Source of the DNA: FEN-1219 sp963817615
GTDB taxonomy: Bacteria; Pseudomonadota; Gammaproteobacteria; Steroidobacterales; Rariloculaceae
Length of the DNA: 64,000 bases
Direction of reading: 5' to 3'
NCBI GenBank assembly: GCA_963817615.1
Contig: CAWFPH010000002.1
Coordinates: 1,674,001 to 1,738,000 of the forward strand
Shown here in pieces: positions 45,752 to 53,716 of this stretch. Below the pieces are notes generated by a model that was given only the letters and a program-made list of their open reading frames with translations, did not search any database and was not told the DNA's origin. Position numbers and translations under genes: made by a program. Position 1 is the stretch's first letter, and every line of letters starts with the position of its first letter.

Positions 45752-47137
45752 CTACTTCACGCCTGCGTCGGAGCGATATTCGGTACGAGCCTTCTCGACG
45801 AGCGGGGCGGGCATGACCGTCGCGCGAATCTTGAACGGCACGTGATCCTCTACCTGCACCTTCGCCGAGCGCTTGTCTTCGCCCCAGACGAGGGTTACCT
45901 CCGTGCCCGGCTTGGCGAGCTTGGCATCGATCGTGCCGAGCGACAGGATCGCGCGCTCGTTGGCCGAGTAGCCGGTCCATGTCGAAATGCCGACCACTTT
46001 GCCGTTCGCCTCGATGCGGTCGGCGTGGAAGGTGTCGTATAGCGACATCGGCAAGTTGATGAACTTGGCGAGCGGGCCCTTGTGAAACATCGAGCCGTAA
46101 GCGGCCGCGGTGTCGTCGCCATTCCAGACGAACGTGACTTTCTTGCGCCGCTCGCTGCGGCCGTCGGCGGCCATCTTCTCGAGCGCCTCGCGCCCGATGA
46201 AGTCGTGATCGAAGCCGATGATGCGGCCGTAGCCGAGCTCATAAGGCGTGAAGTAATAGTCCTCGATGTCGTCCGAGTAGAAGCTCCCTCCGAGCGGAGA
46301 CGTCGCCTCATAGGAGTTCTCGCTCAGCCATTCGCGATAGGGCTTCATCTTCTCGCCCGAGTAGATCGCCGGCAGTGGGCGTGGCAACCACCCGGATTCC
46401 AACGCGTTCGTATGGTAGGCACGGCCGCCGACCTGGACCATTCCGTGTTTCTTGCCGGCCTCGAGCAGTGCCGCTTGCACGGCGTCGTTATCCGCCCAGG
46501 GGCCCCACATCTCGAAACCGGGCTCGCCCGCCATGCCGTGCCGCAGCGCGCGCACCTCCTTGCCCGCGATCTTCAAACGCGTCATGTAGAAGAAGCGCAG
46601 CTTCGGCGGCTCTTGTCCCGTCGCATCGCGGATCACTTCCATCGCGCCGGGACCTTGCACCTGGTAGCGATACAGGACCGGGTCTCCCTTCCTATAGAAG
46701 GAGTTGTCGTCGCGCCAGATCCGCACGTCGTAACCGCCGGTGGCCGCGTGATAGTTGAGCCAGTTGATGGACGGTGGAATGCCGACGGCTTGGTATTCGT
46801 TTTCGCCGAGGTGGAAGAGAATGTTATCGCCAATCACATAGCCGTCGTAGTTGACGGCGACGAATTGCTTCGCCATGTCCACCGGGAAATTCGCGACGCT
46901 GTTCACCGCGAGTTTGCTGATGAGCTTCAGCGCATCGGGACCCTTGATGTTCAGGTCGGCCATGTGATGCGACTGGTCGTACAGCACTGCGGTGCGGCGC
47001 CACGCGAGCTGCTCGTCGCGCCAATTCGTGAATTCCGGCACCACCCTCGGCACGACGGCCGGCGGTGTCTTCGATTCCCACAGCAACTTCATCGGGCCGC
47101 CCGCTCGCTGGATTACTTCTTCTAGACTCTTCGCCAT
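45752..47137 (-). CDS. GcvT-fold aminomethyltransferase, LigM/DesA-like O-demethylase
   Basis: A 461-residue protein from ATG 47137-47135; the longer frame upstream is an Arg-rich artefact. It has the folate-binding GcvT fold and phrases of the vanillate/3-O-methylgallate and syringate demethylases: LYDQSHHMADLNIKGPDAL, NILFHLGENEYQAVG and the C-terminal GYSANERAILSLGTID. Such enzymes move an aryl methyl group to tetrahydrofolate. The length matches LigM (about 470). Folate-recycling genes are not nearby, so the substrate (methoxy-aromatic or another methyl donor) remains inferred. A FAD monooxygenase gene precedes it on the same strand. Confidence 0.8.
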   Translation of the reverse strand: MAKSLEEVIQRAGGPMKLLWESKTPPAVVPRVVPEFTNWRDEQLAWRRTAVLYDQSHHMADLNIKGPDALKLISKLAVNSVANFPVDMAKQFVAVNYDGYVIGDNILFHLGENEYQAVGIPPSINWLNYHAATGGYDVRIWRDDNSFYRKGDPVLYRYQVQGPGAMEVIRDATGQEPPKLRFFYMTRLKIAGKEVRALRHGMAGEPGFEMWGPWADNDAVQAALLEAGKKHGMVQVGGRAYHTNALESGWLPRPLPAIYSGEKMKPYREWLSENSYEATSPLGGSFYSDDIEDYYFTPYELGYGRIIGFDHDFIGREALEKMAADGRSERRKKVTFVWNGDDTAAAYGSMFHKGPLAKFINLPMSLYDTFHADRIEANGKVVGISTWTGYSANERAILSLGTIDAKLAKPGTEVTLVWGEDKRSAKVQVEDHVPFKIRATVMPAPLVEKARTEYRSDAGVK

Positions 47138-47276
47138 CTCTTGTATCCGACCTCTTTCGATTGATGCGACGCTGCGCCGTTTCGGCTGCCGTTCCGCCAT
47201 GCGATTGTACTTCACCGAACTCGTGAGCCTAGCGGCCCGGTCGGCGGGACGCCACGCCCGTGCGGGATTGCACGCG

Positions 47277-47300
47277 GGCGCCCGATCGCAAACGGGCGCC
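47277..47300. terminator. Perfect 8-bp inverted repeat downstream of FAD monooxygenase, possible terminator
   Basis: GGCGCCCG and its complement CGGGCGCC are separated by 8 bases in the 292-base gap between two leftward genes. It could end the FAD monooxygenase transcript. No U-run follows on the - strand, so this is only a candidate. Confidence 0.35.
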
Positions 47301-47429
47301 GAATCTGGCGGTATGGGTTCCAGTGTTCGTCGTTCCCAGTCCGTCGCGGCGTGCCGAGAATCGACACGCCGTGGCGAAAACGACGCGATTCCGCGCCGAC
47401 AGCGGCGAGCACGCTTGCGGTCTCGGCTA

Positions 47430-48596
47430 TTACCAAGCGATCTCGTAGTCATGGAGCCAGCGGTCCGCGTGCGCGCCGGATAGCCGCACGAATACGCTGA
47501 TCGCAAGCTCCCGCAGTGCCTGCGCGAACGGCCCGACGAGCGCCTTATCGGCGCCGCGGCGCCGCCCCTCCGCGACGACCTTCTCGGCGCGAGCCTTGCG
47601 ATCGCGCTCGTAGCGCGCCAAGGCGTGCTCGTAGGGGCAGTCGCGCAGGAGCTTGGCGAGGTACATCGCGTCCTCGAGCGCGAGCGCCGCGCCCTGACCC
47701 GCATTCGGGCTCACGGCGTGCGCGGCGTCGCCGATCAACGCGATGCGGCCGCGATGCCATGTCGGCAGCGACGGCATGTCATAGACATTCAACTGCAGCA
47801 CGGTGTCGGCGCCCGCGATGAGCGCGGGGATCGGCGCGTGATATGCGCCGAATCGTTCAGCGAGCTCCGCTTTGAGCGTTTCGGCGCGCGTGTGCTCGAG
47901 CGCTTCGCGAGCGAGCTCGCGATCCCGAAAGAGATTCGTCCACCAAAGCGCCATGCCGGCGTCGGCCGCGGAGTAGCCGAAGAATCCGTGCCGGCCGAAG
48001 ACGAACGTCATCGTGTCGCGCGGCATCTCGGGTGCGGCCGCGATTGTAGTGAAGCCGCCGATCCCGATCATGCCGGTGTAGGCCGCGCGCGCATCCGGCA
48101 GCAAATGCTTGCGCACCGTCGAGCGCACGCCGTCGGCGCCGATCAGAACGTTGCCCTCGGCCGCCGACCCGTCGACGAAGCGTGCGACGACGCCGCCCGG
48201 CCGCTCCTCGACCGCTTCGAGGCGCTTGTCGTAGTGAGTCTCTACGCCGTGCTCGCGGAGCGCTCGCGCGAGCGTCGAGAAGAGCAACGACCGCGACAGC
48301 GCGAGCATCGGCGGACCGGCGTCGCCGACGCGCGTGCGCGCGAGCTCCGTGCCGCGGTCGTTCCTGAAGGAGTAGTTGGCGATCCGGGTCGAGCGGTGCT
48401 GGAGCTCGCCCGCGAGGCCGAGCGACTCGAGCACGCGCATGCCGTTTGGCGCGAGACCGAGGCCGCCGCCGACGTGCTCGACGTACGGGTAGGCCTCGTA
48501 GAGCGCGCAGGGAATTCCCGCTTTTCGCAAGAAGAGCGCGAGTGCAGGCCCCGCGATGCCGCCACCGATGATCAAGACACGAGTGCGATCACGCAT
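47430..48596 (-). CDS. FAD-dependent monooxygenase (PHBH/UbiH-like family)
   Basis: A 388-residue flavoprotein hydroxylase: GGGIAGPALALFLRKAG (11-27) binds the FAD ADP-moiety, GADGVRSTVRK is the DG motif, and GRIALIGDAAHAVSPNAGQG is the GD motif near residue 290. Members hydroxylate aromatic or related substrates using NAD(P)H. Start is ATG 48596-48594. It is transcribed away from a LysR gene 90 bases upstream with two inverted repeats between, so LysR control is likely. Confidence 0.88.
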   Translation of the reverse strand: MRDRTRVLIIGGGIAGPALALFLRKAGIPCALYEAYPYVEHVGGGLGLAPNGMRVLESLGLAGELQHRSTRIANYSFRNDRGTELARTRVGDAGPPMLALSRSLLFSTLARALREHGVETHYDKRLEAVEERPGGVVARFVDGSAAEGNVLIGADGVRSTVRKHLLPDARAAYTGMIGIGGFTTIAAAPEMPRDTMTFVFGRHGFFGYSAADAGMALWWTNLFRDRELAREALEHTRAETLKAELAERFGAYHAPIPALIAGADTVLQLNVYDMPSLPTWHRGRIALIGDAAHAVSPNAGQGAALALEDAMYLAKLLRDCPYEHALARYERDRKARAEKVVAEGRRRGADKALVGPFAQALRELAISVFVRLSGAHADRWLHDYEIAW

Positions 48597-48636
48597 GAGG
48601 TGTTCCTCCTATTGTCCGTGGAGCGCAGGCTACGGC

Positions 48637-48653
48637 GTGCAACGCATTTGCAC
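48637..48653. promoter_or_regulatory. Inverted repeat, candidate LysR operator 1
   Basis: GTGCAA-CGCAT-TTGCAC is a perfect 6-bp inverted repeat in the divergent promoter region between the FAD monooxygenase and LysR genes. It contains a TGCAA/TTGCA core of the kind bound by LysR-type regulators. Binding is inferred from position and symmetry. Confidence 0.5.
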
Positions 48654-48663
48654 CAGTTATGAT

Positions 48664-48681
48664 TGATGATTAAAGTCATCA
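48664..48681. promoter_or_regulatory. Inverted repeat, candidate LysR operator 2
   Basis: TGATGA-TTAAAG-TCATCA is a perfect 6-bp inverted repeat 6 bases before the ATG at 48687 and 11 bases after the first repeat. The upstream in-frame ATG at 48666 lies inside it, which favours 48687 as the LysR start. It may be an autoregulatory site. Confidence 0.5.
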
Positions 48682-48686
48682 CCACG

Positions 48687-49670
48687 ATGAATCTATCGCG
48701 CATCGATCTGAATCTCTTGCTCATGCTGCACGCAGTGCTCGAGGAGCGCAGTGCCACGCGCGCCGCGCGGCGCCTGCACGTCACGCAGTCGGCGGTGAGC
48801 AACGCCCTCACGCGTGCACGGCACCTTCTCGGCGATCCGCTCGTGGTGCGCAGCGGCCGCGGGCTTGCGCTCACGCCGCGCGCGAGCGAGATCGAGCCGC
48901 TGCTCCGCGCCGCCATCGCTCAGCTCGGCCACGTGATCGACCGCCGCGGGTTCGTGCCGGAAGAAAGCACCCGCACGTTCACGATCGGGCTCGCCGACAA
49001 TCACCAAGCCTGCGACGCACCGCGCATCGCGGCGGCGTTCGCTGCGCGGCTGCCCCGTGCTTTGCTGCGCGTCGTGAGCGCCGACTACCTCGTCGCGACC
49101 GACGGCCTCGCAAGCGGTGAGGTGGATGTCGCGTTCATGCCCGAGCAGGCGGTGGGCGCGGCGGAGCGCTCGGTTCCCCTGTTCGAGGAACGCGGCGCGA
49201 TCGTCGTGCGCCGCGATCACCCTCGCGTCGGCCTGCGGGTCTCGCGCAAGCTTTTCAACGAGCTGCCGCACATCGACGTGCACGTGGCGCTCGGCCGACC
49301 CGGCGTCGGCCACCGCGTCGCGATGCGGCAATGGGAAGCGGAGCGGCTCGCGCGGCGACTCGTGATCGCCGTGCCGTACTTCATGACGGCTGCGCTCACG
49401 GCCGCCGCAACGGACGCGATTGCGGCGCTGCCCGAGCGGTTCGCGAAACTCTGCTGCGAGATCCTGCCCGTGAAAATCGTGCCCGCCGAGTTTCCGCTGC
49501 CGCGCGCGAAAACGGTCATGGTCTGGCACGAGCGCACCGACGCAGACGCGGGCGCGCGCTTTTTCCGTGAGCTGGTTGTCGAGGCAGTCAGCGAGGCTTC
49601 GCGCGCTGAAGCAACCGGTGAGTCTGCTCGTCGGCCTGAGCGAGCAGCGACCGCTCGTCGAGGGTCGTGA
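48687..49670 (+). CDS. LysR family transcriptional regulator
   Basis: About 327 residues from ATG 48687; starts at 48663 (TTG) or 48666 would add a few residues within an inverted repeat. The N-terminal winged helix is LNLLLMLHAVLEERSATRAA, then LHVTQSAVSNALTRAR, typical of the NodD/LinR-like subgroup. The effector domain runs from about 90 to 300. It is divergent from the FAD monooxygenase gene, the usual geometry for a regulator and its target. The last 27 codons overlap the 3' end of the opposite-strand deaminase gene by 83 bases, suggesting a C-terminal extension. Confidence 0.88.
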   Translation: MNLSRIDLNLLLMLHAVLEERSATRAARRLHVTQSAVSNALTRARHLLGDPLVVRSGRGLALTPRASEIEPLLRAAIAQLGHVIDRRGFVPEESTRTFTIGLADNHQACDAPRIAAAFAARLPRALLRVVSADYLVATDGLASGEVDVAFMPEQAVGAAERSVPLFEERGAIVVRRDHPRVGLRVSRKLFNELPHIDVHVALGRPGVGHRVAMRQWEAERLARRLVIAVPYFMTAALTAAATDAIAALPERFAKLCCEILPVKIVPAEFPLPRAKTVMVWHERTDADAGARFFRELVVEAVSEASRAEATGESARRPERAATARRGS

Positions 49671-50889
49671 GCACTCGGTCTTCCAGCAGGATCTTGCCGT
49701 CGACGAGCACCGTGAGCACATCGGCGGCCTGTGCGGAGTAGACCAGCAGCGCCACGGGGTCGTGGCGCGGCGCGAGGTGCGGTTGGGCGGCGTCGACCAT
49801 GATCAGATCGGCCTGCTTGCCGATCTCGAGCGATCCGATCCGCGAATCGAGCCCGAGCGCCTTGGCGCCTCGAATCGTTGCCATGCGCAGCACCTGCCGC
49901 GCGGGTAATGCCTCGGCGTCGCGCCGCAGCCCCTTTTGTAGCAGCGCCGCGAGATGCATCTCTTCGAAGAGGTTCAGGTTGTTGTTGCTTGCCGCGCCGT
50001 CGGTGCCGAGGCTCACGTTGATGCCCTGCTCGAGCAGCGTTTGAATCGGCGCGATGCCGTTGGCGAGCTTGAGGTTGCTGCCGGGATTGTGCGCGACGCT
50101 CGCCTCGCCGCCGAGCAGCAAGCGCTGGTCGGCGGCATCGACGTAGATGCCGTGCGCGGCCACGACCGGCACGCGGAAGCAGCCGAGATCGGCCAGCAGC
50201 TGCACGGGGCTGACTCCGTGCTGCCGGCGGCTCTCGGCGACTTCCCGCTCGGTTTCGGCCACGTGTATGTGCAGCCCGCACTCGAGGCGCTCGGCTTCGG
50301 CGAGGATCTCGCGCAGGTAGCTCGGGCTGCACAGATACGGCGAGTGCGGGCCGAGCCGCACCGTCACTCGCCCTGCGGCCTTGCCGTGCCAGCGATCGTG
50401 CAAACCGATGCCCGCCTCGAGCAGTTTCTCGCCTTGCCCGGAGTTGTCGAACAGCGCACTGCAGAGGCAGGCGCGACTGCCTGCGGCGGCCACTTCCTCT
50501 GCGACCTCGTCCATGAAGAAGTACATGTCGTGGAAGCAGGTCGTGCCGCCGCGGATCAGCTCCGCGATGCCGAGACGCGCACCGATGCGAACGTCTTCGG
50601 GCGTGAGGTGGTCCTCGAGCGGCTTCACGCGTTCGAGCAGCCAGGGCCAGAACGCGAGGTCGTCGGCGTAGTTGCGCATCAGCGTCATGGAAAGGTGCGT
50701 GTGCGTGTTGACCAAGCCGGGCAGCACGATGCGGTCGCGACCGTCGAGCACCAAGTCCGGCACGAAGCCCTCGGGTGCGGAACCGACGCCGACGATCTTG
50801 TCGGCGTCGATGGCGAGATCGCTTCGTTCGAGCACGTCGTCTCGTGCGTTGACCGTGACGAGCGTCGCGCCGCGAATCAGCAGCTTCAC
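49588..50889 (-). CDS. mtaD: MTA/SAH deaminase family amidohydrolase
   Basis: A 433-residue deaminase from GTG 50889-50887, 7 bases after the preceding gene's stop. Metal ligands are H63-x-H65 (VNTHTHLSM), HIHVAETE, the AAHGIY histidine and the Asp of GTDGAASNNN; GGTTCFHDMYFF is also diagnostic of the MtaD/DadD group, which deaminates 5'-methylthioadenosine, S-adenosylhomocysteine or 5'-deoxyadenosine. The next upstream gene encodes an S-adenosylhomocysteine hydrolase-like protein, so a route through S-inosylhomocysteine is plausible. It converges with, and overlaps, the LysR gene. Confidence 0.88.
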   Translation of the reverse strand: MKLLIRGATLVTVNARDDVLERSDLAIDADKIVGVGSAPEGFVPDLVLDGRDRIVLPGLVNTHTHLSMTLMRNYADDLAFWPWLLERVKPLEDHLTPEDVRIGARLGIAELIRGGTTCFHDMYFFMDEVAEEVAAAGSRACLCSALFDNSGQGEKLLEAGIGLHDRWHGKAAGRVTVRLGPHSPYLCSPSYLREILAEAERLECGLHIHVAETEREVAESRRQHGVSPVQLLADLGCFRVPVVAAHGIYVDAADQRLLLGGEASVAHNPGSNLKLANGIAPIQTLLEQGINVSLGTDGAASNNNLNLFEEMHLAALLQKGLRRDAEALPARQVLRMATIRGAKALGLDSRIGSLEIGKQADLIMVDAAQPHLAPRHDPVALLVYSAQAADVLTVLVDGKILLEDRVLTTLDERSLLAQADEQTHRLLQRAKPR

Positions 50890-50896
50890 GAGCGTC

Positions 50897-52147
50897 TCAA
50901 GCGTGCCAATGCGCGAGATAGTTCCGCTGGTCGCTCGTGAGCGTGTCGATCGAGATGCCGCTCGCCGCGAGCTTGAGACGCGCGACCTGCTCGTCGATCG
51001 CGGCTGGAACCGGGTGACAAGCCGCCGACAGGGCTCCGGCATGCTCCACGACGTGCCTCGCAGAGAGAGCTTGGAGGGCGAAGCTCATATCCATGATGTC
51101 CGCCGGATGCCCGTCCGCGCACGCGATGTTCACGATGTTGCCGCCGCCGAGCAGGTTGAGCCAGCGGCCGTCCTGCAGGCGAAAACCCTCGACGTTGGCG
51201 CGCAGCTCCTTGCGCTCGACGGCCAGCTCCGCGAGGCTCGCGACGTCGATCTCTTCGGAGAAGTGCCCCCCATTGGCGAGCAGGACGTTGTGCTTCAGCA
51301 GCGGGAAGTGCTCGGCCCGCAGCGTATGGCGCACTCCGGTGACGGTCAGCACGACGTCGGCAATGCGGCACGCGGCCGCCAAAGGCATGACTCGACAACC
51401 GTGCATCGACGCATCGGCCGCTTTGAAGGGGTCCACCTCGCAGACGACCACCTGCGCGCCAAGCCCCTGGGCGCGCAAAGCGCAGCCCTTGCCGCACCAG
51501 CCGTAGCCGACGATCACCACCGTCTTGCCGGCCAGCACGAGGTTGGTCGAGCGCAGCACGCCTTCCCAGGCCGACTGACCGGTGCCGTGCACGTTGTCGA
51601 ACAGGTACTTGCAGCGCGCCTCGTTGACGAGCACGACGGGAAAGCGGAGCTGCCCGGCTGCTGCGCGGGCGCGCGCCCGCAGCACACCCGAGGTGGTTTC
51701 CTCGCAGGCGCCGAGCATCTCTGCGCCGCTCGAACGGCGCGACTCGTGCAGCAGCTCGACGAGATCGCCGCCGTCGTCGATCACGACGTGCGGCGCAAGG
51801 TCGAGGGCGAGTCCCATGTAGCGGCGCATCTCGGAGGGGGGCGCGCCGTGGCGCGCGTAGACGTGCAGCCCTTCGGCCGCGAGCGCGGCGACCACGTCGT
51901 CCTTGGTCGACTCCGGATTGCTGCCGGTCACCGCGACCGTGGCGCCGCCGGCCCGCAACAACAATGCGAGGTACGCGGTCTTCGCTTCCAGATGGATACA
52001 GACGGCGATTCGTTTGTCGGCGAACGGGCGCTCGACCACGAACCGCTCTTCGAGGTGCCCGAGGATCGGCATGTTGCGTCGCACCCATTCGATCTTGCGC
52101 TGCCCTTCGGCGGCGAGCTCGGGCGCGGCGACGATATTCTTTTCCAT
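50897..52147 (-). CDS. ahcY: S-adenosylhomocysteine hydrolase family protein, short (archaeal/Thermotoga) type
   Basis: A 416-residue NAD-dependent hydrolase. The NAD-binding motif is VGYGWCGKGCALRAQGLGA; the usual bacterial and eukaryotic GDVGKG is replaced by GWCGKG, as in the shorter archaeal/Thermotoga group. Other family signatures are DNVHGTGQSAWEG, TGNP-like TGSNPESTKDD, and the C-terminal LTSDQRNYLAHWHA. The reaction is reversible cleavage of SAH to adenosine and homocysteine, or of S-inosylhomocysteine as shown for the Methanocaldococcus relative. The adjacent deaminase makes the second option attractive. Start is ATG 52147-52145. Confidence 0.88.
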   Translation of the reverse strand: MEKNIVAAPELAAEGQRKIEWVRRNMPILGHLEERFVVERPFADKRIAVCIHLEAKTAYLALLLRAGGATVAVTGSNPESTKDDVVAALAAEGLHVYARHGAPPSEMRRYMGLALDLAPHVVIDDGGDLVELLHESRRSSGAEMLGACEETTSGVLRARARAAAGQLRFPVVLVNEARCKYLFDNVHGTGQSAWEGVLRSTNLVLAGKTVVIVGYGWCGKGCALRAQGLGAQVVVCEVDPFKAADASMHGCRVMPLAAACRIADVVLTVTGVRHTLRAEHFPLLKHNVLLANGGHFSEEIDVASLAELAVERKELRANVEGFRLQDGRWLNLLGGGNIVNIACADGHPADIMDMSFALQALSARHVVEHAGALSAACHPVPAAIDEQVARLKLAASGISIDTLTSDQRNYLAHWHA

Positions 52148-52171
52148 GACCGCTTGCAGCTTCCGTTGCCG

Positions 52172-52648
52172 CTAACCCTTCGGCGCCGGATGGATGTCGT
52201 CCACCCAATGCACTTCCTCGGGCTGCTCGGTCGTCGGCAAGTCGAGATTCACGACGACTGGCTCTTGGCCCGAGCGGCACAGCACGCAGGAGAGCGGCTC
52301 GCTTTCGGACGCGTTGATCTCCTGGTGGGGGACGTACGGCGGCACGTAGATGAAGTCGCCGGGACCCGCCTCGGCGACGAACTCGAGGCGCTCGCCCCAG
52401 CGCATCCGCGCTCTGCCGCTTACCACGTAGATCACGCTTTCGACGGGGCCGTGATGATGTGCGCCGGTTTTTGCGTTCGGATGGATGACCACGGTGCCCG
52501 CCCAGAGCTTCTCCGCGCCGGTGCGCGCATGCGTGATCGCCGCGGCGCGGTTCATGCCCGGCGTTTGCGGCGTGTTGACGTCGAGCTCGCTCGAATGGAC
52601 CACGCGCACGCCGTTGAATTTCCAATTCGCCTTGTCGTCGTGGCTCAT
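52172..52648 (-). CDS. Cupin domain-containing protein
   Basis: A 158-residue single-domain cupin from ATG 52648-52646. Motif 1 is GAHHHGPVESVIYVVSGRA with the HxH..E metal ligands and motif 2 is FIYVPPYVPHQEINAS. It binds a divalent metal; function unknown. It is the first gene of the leftward operon with the SAH hydrolase (24 bases to the next start), which suggests a link to methylation-product recycling or to a methylated metabolite. Confidence 0.84.
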   Translation of the reverse strand: MSHDDKANWKFNGVRVVHSSELDVNTPQTPGMNRAAAITHARTGAEKLWAGTVVIHPNAKTGAHHHGPVESVIYVVSGRARMRWGERLEFVAEAGPGDFIYVPPYVPHQEINASESEPLSCVLCRSGQEPVVVNLDLPTTEQPEEVHWVDDIHPAPKG

Positions 52649-52806
52649 GGAGCGAGAATAGCGTAGCCGGCCCGCGATATTCGAGCCCGCGGCCCCGGCG
52701 TTGCGACGGCGGACACTCGATCGCCTATCGCGTGGGGCTGCTACGTGGGGCAGACTGGGCGCAGGCAAGAAAGCGTGAGCTCCAGAGCCGGAACGTGAGG
52801 CCCGAC

Positions 52807-53619
52807 ATGCGTCTACCGACCTACTTCGTTTCTCATGGAGGCGGGCCGTGGCCGTACATGAAGCGTGAGTACGGCGGTGCGTTCGACCGGCTCGAGGCCT
52901 CGCTCGCGGACATACCGCGGCAGCTCGGCGCGCGGCCGCGTGCGGTGCTCGTCGTGTCCGGGCATTGGGAATCGCAGCGTTTCGAGGTCATGGCGAACGC
53001 ACGCCCGCCGATGCTGTACGACTACTACGGTTTTCCCGAGCACACCTATCGCGTTGCATATCCGGCGCCCGGTGACCCGCAGCTCGCGGAGCGCGTGCGA
53101 GACCGTCTGCTCGACGCAGGTCTCGAGGCGGGGCTCGATGCGCAACGCGGCTACGATCATGGCGCGTTCGTGCCTCTCGCAGTGATCTATCCCGAGGCCG
53201 ACGTGCCGGTCGTGCAATTGTCGCTGCACGCCGGGCTCGATCCTACGCTGCACCTCGCGGCCGGCGAGGCTCTGGCCGCGCTACGCGACGAAGGCGTCCT
53301 CATCGTGGGCAGCGGCATGAGCTATCACAACCTTCGGCGCATGGGATCGAGCGCGCAGATTCCCTCCCGCGACTTCGATTCTTGGCTCGGCCGAGCGGTG
53401 CTCGAGTCGCCGCCCGAGGAGCGGCGCGAGCGGCTCGTTCGGTGGAGCGAAGCACCGGCTGCGCGTGACGCGCACCCGCGCGCCGAGCACCTGATCCCAT
53501 TGATGGTGGCCGTCGGCGCCGCAGGTCTCGACGGCGCCGCGCGCATCTATCACGAGGACGCGCTGCTCGGCGGACTCGTTGTCTCGAGCTTTCGATTCGG
53601 GGCGGGAACCGCGGCTTGA
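52807..53619 (+). CDS. Class III extradiol dioxygenase, DODA/YgiD-type
   Basis: A 270-residue enzyme from ATG 52807. The metal-binding histidines are H10 (FVSHGGGPW), H53 (VSGHWES) and the later ones in GYDHGAFVPL and HPRAEHLIPLM, the full DODA (4,5-DOPA dioxygenase) set. It is a ring-cleaving oxygenase of catechol-like aromatics. Zn in YgiD-type proteins can replace Fe. The substrate cannot be fixed from sequence. The upstream neighbour is the divergent cupin gene. Confidence 0.88.
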   Translation: MRLPTYFVSHGGGPWPYMKREYGGAFDRLEASLADIPRQLGARPRAVLVVSGHWESQRFEVMANARPPMLYDYYGFPEHTYRVAYPAPGDPQLAERVRDRLLDAGLEAGLDAQRGYDHGAFVPLAVIYPEADVPVVQLSLHAGLDPTLHLAAGEALAALRDEGVLIVGSGMSYHNLRRMGSSAQIPSRDFDSWLGRAVLESPPEERRERLVRWSEAPAARDAHPRAEHLIPLMVAVGAAGLDGAARIYHEDALLGGLVVSSFRFGAGTAA

Positions 53620-53716
53620 TGCCGTGTCTTGGCCGCCGCTGCCCCGCTGACGGCCCGCCCGAGGATTTCGTCGTCCGTATCCGACGGGGGTCCCCTTAGA
53701 GTCATGAAACCCTTGA

